A DNA stretch of 64,000 nt, taken from an uncultured Gammaproteobacteria bacterium (lineage in GTDB: Bacteria > Pseudomonadota > Gammaproteobacteria > Pseudomonadales > Pseudohongiellaceae). The stretch lies in assembly GCA_913060695.1 (NCBI GenBank), contig CAJXUA010000002.1, positions 240,448-304,447 of the forward strand, given 5' to 3'. How positions within the stretch are numbered: position 1 is the first letter of the stretch; each line of letters opens with the position of its first letter. Under the pieces are notes generated by a model. That model was given only the letters and a program-made list of their open reading frames with translations. It had not been told where the DNA came from and did no database searches. A program made the position numbers and the translations under genes. Positions 7,936-15,615 of the stretch are shown in pieces.

Positions 7936-9599
7936 CTTCGACCTCGTACTAGGGGCATCAAGATTTGTACAATACTTGCCAGTACAAGACCTAAGGCTAG
8001 CGCGAAACCGAGGAGACGCAACAGCAAGAATAAAGACCACGCGGAGCTAGGCTCTAGTTCACCGAAGCGCAGATCGCGCCTATAGAACTCAGGTGCGAAG
8101 AACATCCCAAGGTCCTCGCCGCGAGTGATCGGCCAGCCATTTTCATCGATAAAGTCTCGGTAGACAATTGCACTCATATTGCCACCGGGGGCAATGCCAT
8201 TGTTCGTCGTGCCGCGTCCGGTATGGTCGTGCAACATCCACACGCCGGGCCCGTATGAGTGAGTGCCGTCGTTGCTCGTATTCAGCAGGAGATCGATGCG
8301 TTGTGCGCTTGCGAGCCAAAACACATCGCGGGTCACTTGCGACTGCTCCGCCTGAGCAACGCCATCCAGATGCGTTGCAGTGGCCTTATGCCCATGGGTA
8401 TGCAGTGCCAACCCTTCGCCGCCCGCATTGAGTACTCGCAAGCGAATGCGCTCGTTGGGCTCAGTAACGATCAGCGACTCACGATAGCTATAGGGGAAGG
8501 AGCGTCCGTTAACTGTGTAGTAGTCGCTATGACTGCTCGCGAGATTATAGCCGCCATGTAACCAGTCTTGGATACGCGCGGGGTCATTAGTCTCCTGAAT
8601 AATATTGTTCAGCGCACTATCGATATCTGTGTACTGCAGGTCATATTCCTGATCGTATTCTTCGCGGCTAGCCTGTGAAACAACCCTTACCTGTCCCGCC
8701 CCGATGTTCATCGATTGCAGAGTATTATTGGGTCTATTCTCTTCCACTATAAACATGCCTTGCAGCCCCATTAAGATATGGGACTGAGGCTGCACATGGC
8801 AGTGGTAGAACGCCGTGCCTGTGCTGCGCGGGGTCAGCTCATAGGTACGCGCCTGGCCCGCCTCTACTGGCAGCTCACTGGCCATAGGGACACCATCGTT
8901 ACCTTCTCCGTCGGCACGCAAGAAAGGATGGTCGACGCCGTGAAAATGAATAGTGTGAGGGAGATAATGCGTATTCTCCAAGGTTATGAATACTCGATCA
9001 CCTTGCTCAACGCGAATGGCCGGCGAGGGGGAGCGCAATAATTCTTTAGCAATAACGGAGTCGAAGTTCTCCGTGGCCATGCCGAAGCTTTTGGGCACGA
9101 ATACCCACATACCGGGTGTGATGCCGGGCGCGATCGCGTACTGCGCAGTGGGCTCTTGAGAGTCTGGTGAACCACCATTTAACTCAGCAATCTCGAGCCG
9201 AATATGAATCTCGTCTGGGTCGCCATCGCCATCTAAATCTGCGCCTTTGACTAGCGCGTCGGGAGTTAAGCCCGCGCGCATCAAGGTGTCAGTTGAGACA
9301 TTATTGGTACCCTTCACGAAGGCCGCGATGGCATAAGGATTATCGGCGACACAAGCAAGCGTGGCGGCGATGCTTACACCCTCGATTATCTGCGCTTCGC
9401 GCCAACCTAGCAGATCTTCCGGGCACATGGGCTCTGTTAATTCAGGCATAGCCATCATAGTGGAATTGGGAGTGGAGACTGCGGCAGGAGGGCCGAAGTA
9501 TTCGGCCAAGGTAAAACGTAGCTTAGGGGGATACCACTGCGGGGGAAACAACAGCGCACTTAGCACTGTTCCTAGCACTAGCATAATTACTGCTCGCAT
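7932..9599 (-). CDS. Two-domain-type multicopper oxidase, membrane anchored
   Basis: Start taken at ATG 9599 (GGGA nearby) rather than TTG 9611. About 555 residues: N-terminal signal anchor; an extra region at about 60-185 with a calcium-loop-like DLDGDGDPDEI; two cupredoxin domains; and a C-terminal helix ending in arginines. Domain 1 has HTIHFHG (HxxHxH, about 215-220) and HCHVQPQSHILMG (about 266-278), which together give a type-1 site plus half of the trinuclear ligands. Domain 2 has HTHGH (400-404) and LHDHTGRG (456-463): HxH pairs but no Cys, so no type-1 copper. This arrangement fits the type C two-domain oxidases, which form trimers with trinuclear sites between subunits. It oxidises a substrate or carrier and reduces oxygen. 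Substrate unknown; copper, phenol or cytochrome oxidation are all possible. Confidence 0.86.
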   Translation of the reverse strand: MRAVIMLVLGTVLSALLFPPQWYPPKLRFTLAEYFGPPAAVSTPNSTMMAMPELTEPMCPEDLLGWREAQIIEGVSIAATLACVADNPYAIAAFVKGTNNVSTDTLMRAGLTPDALVKGADLDGDGDPDEIHIRLEIAELNGGSPDSQEPTAQYAIAPGITPGMWVFVPKSFGMATENFDSVIAKELLRSPSPAIRVEQGDRVFITLENTHYLPHTIHFHGVDHPFLRADGEGNDGVPMASELPVEAGQARTYELTPRSTGTAFYHCHVQPQSHILMGLQGMFIVEENRPNNTLQSMNIGAGQVRVVSQASREEYDQEYDLQYTDIDSALNNIIQETNDPARIQDWLHGGYNLASSHSDYYTVNGRSFPYSYRESLIVTEPNERIRLRVLNAGGEGLALHTHGHKATATHLDGVAQAEQSQVTRDVFWLASAQRIDLLLNTSNDGTHSYGPGVWMLHDHTGRGTTNNGIAPGGNMSAIVYRDFIDENGWPITRGEDLGMFFAPEFYRRDLRFGELEPSSAWSLFLLLRLLGFALALGLVLASIVQILMPLVRGRR

Positions 9600-9611
9600 C
9601 GATGATCCCAA

Positions 9612-10247
9612 TTAGCTTTTTGTTATAGGAATATTTTGTCTTTGTGTCTTACGTTCCTGCCAGCGTTTCAGCCCACCGTTGCTTACCCAATACGCGCCTT
9701 GTAGGAACAAGGCAAGCGCGAAAAACCAAGGCAGCGTTCCATAGTCCGGACCGCCAACCTGAAAATAAAACACGGCGTTGTATACCCTGTCATCATCTGG
9801 ATGCTGCGCGGTTACTACACCGATATAGGTGGCGGCTTCGTCGAAGGCATAATCCACCGTGAAGGCGCCGTCAGGGCGTATTACCGGGGCTTGGTAGAAC
9901 GCGGTAACCGCATCGATGTCCGCAATGCCCTGCACATCGGACCAACGAGCATAGATGCCGAAATCCTGAGTATCGCGGATTATACGAAAATCCACCGGCA
10001 TCTCTTTGAGGAAATCATGCTGGTACTCCATCACGAATACCGTCTCGCCTACACTAGGGATCTCTTCACAGAACTCCTCGCTGCCGTGCTGCGCAGGCTG
10101 ATAGATCGTGAAGTGCGCCTTTAGAAATCCTATGCTGATAACACACAAATCTTCCTCGAAGGCCACGCCACCATGGGCGCTCGCGTTCTGCGCAAACCCC
10201 AGTGATAGCGCTATACACAGCGCAAGCTGCCTGTAGATAGTTGCCAT
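9612..10247 (-). CDS. Exported, membrane-anchored protein of unknown function, first gene of copper operon
   Basis: 211 residues: signal peptide (ending ASAHGG), a soluble domain with two cysteines (EDLCVI and EEFCEEIP) and several histidines, and a C-terminal membrane helix (LPWFFALALFLQGAYWV) followed by a basic tail. The soluble part looks all-beta (VFVMEYQHDFLKEMPVDFRIIRD, FTVDYAFDEAATYIGVVTAQ), compatible with an immunoglobulin or cupredoxin-like sandwich. I do not recognise a named family. The mature N-terminus begins AHGG, and such an N-terminal His next to further histidines can bind copper in CopC- or LPMO-like proteins; that is a guess here. Twelve bases separate its stop from the chosen oxidase start, so it very likely belongs to the same transcript. 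Confidence 0.72.
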   Translation of the reverse strand: MATIYRQLALCIALSLGFAQNASAHGGVAFEEDLCVISIGFLKAHFTIYQPAQHGSEEFCEEIPSVGETVFVMEYQHDFLKEMPVDFRIIRDTQDFGIYARWSDVQGIADIDAVTAFYQAPVIRPDGAFTVDYAFDEAATYIGVVTAQHPDDDRVYNAVFYFQVGGPDYGTLPWFFALALFLQGAYWVSNGGLKRWQERKTQRQNIPITKS

Positions 10248-10300
10248 AATCGATCACATATGCCCCGACAAAAAGTCTAGCAACGGTAACACAAGGGGCA

Positions 10301-11191
10301 ATGAGGCTGCATCTGCTGGATTCAAGATCGTTTTGGGATTATTCTTTCAACCCTCAAAAATATAAAAATAGGCAGCTTATCGTGATATTTTTTCGACTCC
10401 CGTCTGGGCTAGTACCCAGAACCCTGCATAGAGCGAGGCATATCGCCTGTCTCAGCCTTCTAATATTAGCTAACTCAGCCAGCGCACAGGAAATTGGCGA
10501 CCACCAATACACCACTGAGGCCATTCAAGCTGGGTCTAGCGTCTACGTTCAGCAATGCGCCCTTTGTCATGGCCCTCAAGGTGACTTGATCGACGGCATC
10601 AACCTGCGCCTTGGCCAGTTCCGTACGGCTAGTTCGGACGAAGATCTGGTCCGCATTATCACCGAGGGTGCAGCAGCTGGTCGTATGCCCGCATTTAGCC
10701 TGCGCCCGGATGAGCTGAGCGGTGTGATCGCGTTTATTCGCGCCGGCTTCGACCCAGAAGGGGTTGCCGTGCGCATTGGGGACCCCGCACGCGGCAAGGC
10801 CATTTATGACGGCAAAGGCGATTGTGCAGCCTGTCACCGCATCAATGGCGCTGGCAGCCGTATCGCACCCGACCTAAGCGATATCGGCCTCATTCGTACA
10901 CCGACCATTTTGCAAACCAGCCTCACTGACCCTGCTGCGACACTACAGCCTATCTATCGGCAAGTGCGCCTAGTCACGCGCACGGAGGAAACCATCACTG
11001 GCCGGCGCCTGAACGAGGACACCTATTCAGTGCAGGTGCTCGACTCCAATGAGCAATTGCGCTCACTAGTGAAGGCGGATCTAGTCAGCTATGAGCTGAG
11101 TAGCACCCCCGTGCACCAACCCACTACCTTAGCGGCCGGCGAAGTCGCTGACCTGATCGGTTACCTGCTGTCCCTGCGAGGTCTAGAATGA
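10301..11191 (+). CDS. Diheme c-type cytochrome paired with PQQ dehydrogenase
   Basis: Two CXXCH haem sites: CALCH (86-90) with nearby GRMPAF offering a Met ligand, and CAACH (175-179). A secretion signal is visible just before ...ANSASAQE. The annotated ATG at 10301 leaves an unusual 40-residue stretch before the signal and only 53 bases to the divergent gene. An in-frame GTG at 10382 (AGG about 10 bases upstream) gives a normal signal peptide and about 134 bases of promoter space, and may be the true start. The C-terminal 110 residues form a beta-rich domain seen in cytochromes linked to exported dehydrogenases. It overlaps the PQQ dehydrogenase by ATGA, so it should be the electron acceptor of that enzyme in the periplasm. 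Confidence 0.88.
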   Translation: MRLHLLDSRSFWDYSFNPQKYKNRQLIVIFFRLPSGLVPRTLHRARHIACLSLLILANSASAQEIGDHQYTTEAIQAGSSVYVQQCALCHGPQGDLIDGINLRLGQFRTASSDEDLVRIITEGAAAGRMPAFSLRPDELSGVIAFIRAGFDPEGVAVRIGDPARGKAIYDGKGDCAACHRINGAGSRIAPDLSDIGLIRTPTILQTSLTDPAATLQPIYRQVRLVTRTEETITGRRLNEDTYSVQVLDSNEQLRSLVKADLVSYELSSTPVHQPTTLAAGEVADLIGYLLSLRGLE

Positions 11192-12852
11192 AAACATTAC
11201 AAAGAATTGGCGCGATCGCCCTCTGCCTTAGCGGCCTACTCGCGAGTAGTTTCAGCGCCGCGCAACAGGAAGTGACTTATGAGCGCCTGCTCAACTCCCA
11301 GGAAGAGCCAGAGAACTGGCTAACTTACAACGGTAGTTATGATGGCATGCGCCACAGTGCACTAACGCAGATCAGTCGCGACAACGTACAGAATCTCGAA
11401 CTGAAATGGATGCTGCAAAATCAGGTGTTTGGCGCCTGGCAGTCCAACCCCATCGTTGTCGATGGCGTCATGTATATCACGCAAAGACCTAACGATGTGA
11501 TCGCGATGGACCCTGTCACAGGACGAGTCTTCTGGGTGTATAAACACACGCCTGCCGAGAACGCACGTGTCTGCTGCGGGGCGAATAATCGCGGCGTCGC
11601 AATCCTTGGCGATAAGGTCTATATGGGCACGCTTGATGCTCGCCTCATCGCAATAGACCGCATCAACGGCGAACCCTTGTGGAATATCGAAGTTGGCGAT
11701 GTGAATCTCGCCTACTCGATCACTATGGCACCGCTGATCATAAAAGATAAAGTGATTGTGGGCGTAGGCGGTGGCGAGTTCGGGATTCGCGGCTATGTAG
11801 TCGCCTATGACGCTGACACAGGGGAAGAAGCGTGGAAATTCTACACCATTCCCGGTCCAGGTGAGCCCGGCCACGACAGCTGGGAAGGCGATGACTGGGA
11901 ACATGGCGGAGCGCCGGTATGGATCACTGGCTCATTCGACCCAGAGCTCAACCTCAGCTATTGGGGTGTGGGCAACCCAGGACCTGATTGGAACCCCGGC
12001 CAACGCCCAGGCGACAATCTCTACTCGGATTCTGTGATCGCTCTGGACGTCGACACCGGCGAGCTTAAATGGCATTTCCAGTTCACGCCTAACGACGGCT
12101 ACGACTACGATGCCGTGCAAGTACCGGTGTTGGTAGATCGCGAGTGGCATGGCGAGCAACGCAAGCTCATGCTCTGGGCCAATCGCAATGGCTATTTCTA
12201 TGTGCTCGATCGCGAGACCGGCGAGTTCTTACTAGGTGAGCAGTATGTGAAAGTGAATTGGTCTAGTGGCCTCGATGAAAATGGCCGACCTATTCCTACG
12301 CCCCAGCCTGAGGGCATGCCTACATGGCCAGGGAATCAAGGCGCGACCAACTGGTATCCGCCTTCCTACAGTCCACGCACTGGTTTGTTCTACTTTAGCG
12401 CTTGGGAGGACTACGCCACTATTTACCGTGCCGAGGAACAGGAATATGTACCAGGCCGCATTTTCCTTGGTGGCGGCTTTACGGTTCTAACACCCGCCCT
12501 AGGAGCTCCAGGCGTGGGTATCGGGCGCACCAATCCAGTAAATACGTGGACAGACGAAGTTGGCCACGCGGCGCTTATGGCGATGGACCCAGAGACGGGT
12601 AAGGCAGTATGGAAGTACGAGCAGTTCGATGTAAGCGATGGCGGCATGCTGACCACCGCTACTGACTTACTGTTTGCAGGCGGCCGTGAAGGCCATTTCC
12701 ACGCACTCGATGCGCGCACTGGCGAGTTGCTTTGGAAAGCCAGCCTAGGGGGCCAGATAGCGATGGCACCTGTCACCTTCATGGTAGACGGCGTGCAATA
12801 TGTGACCGTGGTCTCTGGCAATGCGATGGCGACCTTCGCTCTGCGCGAATAA
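11188..12852 (+). CDS. PQQ-dependent alcohol dehydrogenase with lanthanide-type active site
   Basis: 554 residues, signal peptide cleaved near FSAAQQ. It is an eight-bladed quinoprotein propeller with repeated tryptophan-docking motifs (VTGRVFWVY, INGEPLWNIE, DTGEEAWKFY, DTGELKWHFQ, ETGKAVWKYE, RTGELLWKAS). The adjacent-cysteine pair CC (129-130) that packs on PQQ is present. Metal and catalytic residues by family alignment are Glu197 (GGGEFG), Asn263 (GVGNPG), catalytic Asp306, and a second acid, Asp308 (GYDYDAV). The extra Asp two residues after the catalytic one is the mark of lanthanide-using XoxF/PedH-like enzymes; calcium enzymes have Ala or Ser there. It oxidises alcohols in the periplasm and passes electrons to the coupled cytochrome c. 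Exact alcohol unknown. No PQQ synthesis genes are in the window. Confidence 0.9.
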   Translation: MKTLQRIGAIALCLSGLLASSFSAAQQEVTYERLLNSQEEPENWLTYNGSYDGMRHSALTQISRDNVQNLELKWMLQNQVFGAWQSNPIVVDGVMYITQRPNDVIAMDPVTGRVFWVYKHTPAENARVCCGANNRGVAILGDKVYMGTLDARLIAIDRINGEPLWNIEVGDVNLAYSITMAPLIIKDKVIVGVGGGEFGIRGYVVAYDADTGEEAWKFYTIPGPGEPGHDSWEGDDWEHGGAPVWITGSFDPELNLSYWGVGNPGPDWNPGQRPGDNLYSDSVIALDVDTGELKWHFQFTPNDGYDYDAVQVPVLVDREWHGEQRKLMLWANRNGYFYVLDRETGEFLLGEQYVKVNWSSGLDENGRPIPTPQPEGMPTWPGNQGATNWYPPSYSPRTGLFYFSAWEDYATIYRAEEQEYVPGRIFLGGGFTVLTPALGAPGVGIGRTNPVNTWTDEVGHAALMAMDPETGKAVWKYEQFDVSDGGMLTTATDLLFAGGREGHFHALDARTGELLWKASLGGQIAMAPVTFMVDGVQYVTVVSGNAMATFALRE

Positions 12853-12872
12853 GCGCTAGAACGTTATACAGC

Positions 12873-12925
12873 AAAGGGCTGGCCTGCAGCGAAACACGAG
12901 TTTCTGTGCAGGCTAGCCCTTTTTC
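12873..12925. terminator. Bidirectional intrinsic terminator between PQQ dehydrogenase and ahpF
   Basis: Arms 12874-12888 and 12907-12921 pair over 15 bases with one wobble (AAGGGCTGGCCTGCA against its complement). A T-run follows on the plus strand and an A-run precedes it, giving a T-run for the minus strand. It serves the converging ends of both genes. Confidence 0.88.
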
Positions 12926-12957
12926 TTGGGATCGATATTACAGTGCTGCCCGACGGC

Positions 12958-14511
12958 CTAGTGGCGTATCAAATAGTCGAAGGCGCTAAGAGAGGCTCGC
13001 GCCCCTTCGCCCATCGCGATGACGATCTGCTTATAGGGCACGGTCGTGATATCTCCGGCTGCAAACACTCCCGGAATACTGGTCTCACCGCGTAAGTCAG
13101 TGACTACTTCACCGTGCTTACTCAGCTCCAGCGTTCCCTTTAGCCAATCACTATTCGGCAGCAAACCGATCTGCACGAAAATTCCTTCGAGTGCGAGCTC
13201 TTTACTCTCCTGCGTAGCGCGGTCCGTATAGATGATGCTGCTTACCTTCTGGCCGTCACCTTGCACCTGTGTGGTCTGCGCATTCGTGATAACGGTCACA
13301 TTCGCCAAACTGTTCAGCTTCTTCTGCAGGACCGCATCGGCGCGTAACTGCGGCGCGAACTCTAGAACTGTGACATGACTTACCAAACCGGCTAAGTCGA
13401 TTGCAGCCTCGATGCCAGAGTTGCCCCCACCAACGACGGCGACGCGCTTACCCTTAAAGAGAGGTCCGTCGCAGTGCGGGCAGTAGGCCACGCCGCGATT
13501 GCGATACTCCTGCTCGCCGGGCACGTTCAACTCACGCCATCGTGCACCCGTAGCCACAATCACAGTCTTGGCTTTTAAGCTTGCGCCACTCTCGAAACGA
13601 ATCTCGTGCAGGTCCCCAGGTTTAGCCGCAGGCAGTAAGGCAGAGGCGCGCTGCAGGTTCATGATATCGACGTCGTAGTTGCGCACATTCTCCTCCAAAG
13701 CTCGAGCAAGCTTCGGCCCGTCGGTCTCGGCCACAGAGATAAGGTTCTCGATGCCCATGGTGTCCAGTACCTGTCCACCGAAACGCTCCGCCGCAACACC
13801 GGTGCGAATGCCTTTGCGCGCCGCATAGATTGCACCCGCCGCACCAGCCGGGCCGCCACCAACTACTAGCACATCGAAAGGCTCACGTTCTGTGATCCTC
13901 GCGGCCTCAGCGGCCCCAGCGCCAGTATCGATCTTCGCTAGGATCTCTTCCACGCCCATGCGCCCTTGGCCGAATGCTTCCCCGTTGAGGTAGACAGACG
14001 GCACAGACATGACCTGACGCTCTTCGATCTCATCCTGAAACAGGGCGCCATCGATCGCGACATGCTTTATGCGAGGATTGAGTACTGCTAGGACGTTCAA
14101 GGCCTGTACCACATCGGGACAATTCTGGCAGGACAACGAGTAATATGTCTCGAAGGAGAACTCGCCTTCGATTGCCTTGATCTGCGCCACTACTTCGTCG
14201 CTAAGGCGTGGCGGATGACCACCTACTTGCAGCAAAGCCAGCACAAGCGAGGTGAATTCATGCCCCAATGGGATGCCAGCGAAACTCACGGCTACATCCG
14301 CAGACTCCCGTGCGATCTCGAAAGAAGGCACACGTGCGCAGTTGCCGTCGCTGCGAGCGCTGATCTTGTCAGAAAGACTCGCAATCTCCTCGAGTAGAGC
14401 CCAGAGCTCCTGAGACTTAGGACTTTCGTCCACAGTGGCGATTAACTCAAATGGTCGCTGCACTTTCTCAAGATAGGCTTGGAGTTGCGACTTTAAGGTA
14501 GCGTCTAACAT
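12958..14511 (-). CDS. ahpF: Alkyl hydroperoxide reductase subunit F
   Basis: 517 residues, the normal AhpF length. The N-terminal double-thioredoxin domain holds the CXXC pair in [11 protein letters not shown]. This is followed by a thioredoxin-reductase-like FAD/NADH module with [35 protein letters not shown] and the redox pair in CPHCDGP, then [15 protein letters not shown] near the C-terminus. It transfers electrons from NADH through FAD and two disulfides to AhpC. It lies 110 bases downstream of ahpC on the same strand, the usual arrangement. It ends at the shared terminator with the PQQ dehydrogenase gene. Confidence 0.96.
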   Translation of the reverse strand: MLDATLKSQLQAYLEKVQRPFELIATVDESPKSQELWALLEEIASLSDKISARSDGNCARVPSFEIARESADVAVSFAGIPLGHEFTSLVLALLQVGGHPPRLSDEVVAQIKAIEGEFSFETYYSLSCQNCPDVVQALNVLAVLNPRIKHVAIDGALFQDEIEERQVMSVPSVYLNGEAFGQGRMGVEEILAKIDTGAGAAEAARITEREPFDVLVVGGGPAGAAGAIYAARKGIRTGVAAERFGGQVLDTMGIENLISVAETDGPKLARALEENVRNYDVDIMNLQRASALLPAAKPGDLHEIRFESGASLKAKTVIVATGARWRELNVPGEQEYRNRGVAYCPHCDGPLFKGKRVAVVGGGNSGIEAAIDLAGLVSHVTVLEFAPQLRADAVLQKKLNSLANVTVITNAQTTQVQGDGQKVSSIIYTDRATQESKELALEGIFVQIGLLPNSDWLKGTLELSKHGEVVTDLRGETSIPGVFAAGDITTVPYKQIVIAMGEGARASLSAFDYLIRH

Positions 14512-14621
14512 GGACCTGAATCCTTGGGGTTCAATTGATTGGGAAAATTTTCTATTGCAGGCTCGCGTCCACCAGACTCGAGATCAACGAGCCTAGTGGG
14601 CGAACTGCTTAGCGGGGGTGT

Positions 14622-15185
14622 TTAGATCTTGCCGACGAGGTCGAGAGATGGAGCAAGAGTCGCTTCGCCTTCTTTCCACTTCGCAGGACATACTTCACCT
14701 GGATGAGCGGCAACATACTGCGCAGCTTTCACTTTACGCAATAGTTCAGATGCATCGCGGCCGATACCGCCAGCTGTGATTTCAACGATCTGAATCACAC
14801 CCTCTGGATCGATAACGAAGGTACCGCGCTCGGCCAAACCGTCAGCTTCGATCATCACTTCGAAGTTACGGCTGATTGTCCCAGTTGGGTCGCCAAGCAT
14901 CGGATAGCTGATTTTACGGATAGTATCTGAGCTGTCATGCCACGCCTTATGCGTGAAATGAGTATCTGTAGAGACACTGTAGATTTCCACACCAAGCTTC
15001 TTAAACTCGTCATAGTTGTCAGCCAGATCACCCAACTCAGTTGGGCAAACAAATGTGAAGTCGGCTGGGTAGAAGAACACTACTGACCACTTACCACTAA
15101 GGCTGCTGTCGTTAACCTCTACGAACTCGCCATCATGAAATGCTGTGGTTTTAAAAGGCTTGATTGTGCTGTTAATTAAAGACAC
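14622..15185 (-). CDS. ahpC: Peroxiredoxin, alkyl hydroperoxide reductase subunit C
   Basis: 187 residues, typical 2-Cys AhpC. The peroxidatic Cys47 lies in FTFVCPTEL and the resolving Cys at about 166 in [10 protein letters not shown]. It reduces hydrogen peroxide, organic peroxides and peroxynitrite, and is recycled by AhpF encoded next. The start is GTG at 15185, supported by AGGAG seven bases upstream. An ATAG-N7-CTAT element lies about 100 bases upstream and may be half of an OxyR site. The gene faces away from the large TonB receptor at 15616. Confidence 0.96.
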   Translation of the reverse strand: MSLINSTIKPFKTTAFHDGEFVEVNDSSLSGKWSVVFFYPADFTFVCPTELGDLADNYDEFKKLGVEIYSVSTDTHFTHKAWHDSSDTIRKISYPMLGDPTGTISRNFEVMIEADGLAERGTFVIDPEGVIQIVEITAGGIGRDASELLRKVKAAQYVAAHPGEVCPAKWKEGEATLAPSLDLVGKI

Positions 15186-15615
15186 TTAACTACTCCTGTA
15201 AAAAATACGGGTTACTATTTCAAGCAGCGTATTCTACGAGAAGTCGAGCCTTTATGTAAATTAATCATTTGTAGCTTAATGATAGTATTTTGCTATGGGT
15301 GGCCATGCCCGCCCCATCAATCCATCCACTTTCGAACTAGTGCTTTTATATTGCGCTAGCTTCGCGTTTGGGAGGATTGCCCCAGGCAGTTTAATCACTC
15401 AAATCTATGCGCTAAATTCACTCATTCAATAAGCCCTTTTCCGTCACTATTCGGGCAGCTAAATTGATTGCCTTTCAAGATTTCCCTGCCCTATACTGAC
15501 GACGCGCCCGAAGCTAACCATTTGGAATAATAAAGGGAATTTAATAAAGTCAGATAGATTGTCAGCGCAGCTTTTATAAAAAGTCCTATAACGATAAAAA
15601 TACGGGGGAACTAGT
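15186..15615. other. Intergenic region between ahpC and TonB receptor
   Basis: About 430 bases of AT-rich, non-coding sequence between two divergent genes; it should hold both promoters. I see an OxyR-like ATAG-N7-CTAT element (15282-15296) and next to it a 6-base inverted repeat ATCATT/AATGAT (15264-15283). No RNA gene or riboswitch is recognisable, and the short reading frames here look like chance. Confidence 0.6.
15282..15296 (-). promoter_or_regulatory. Possible OxyR half-site upstream of ahpC
   Basis: ATAGTATTTTGCTAT matches the ATAG-N7-CTAT half of the OxyR consensus. A second half at the expected spacing is not visible on either side, so this is a candidate only. OxyR control of ahpC is common in Gammaproteobacteria. 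Confidence 0.3.
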
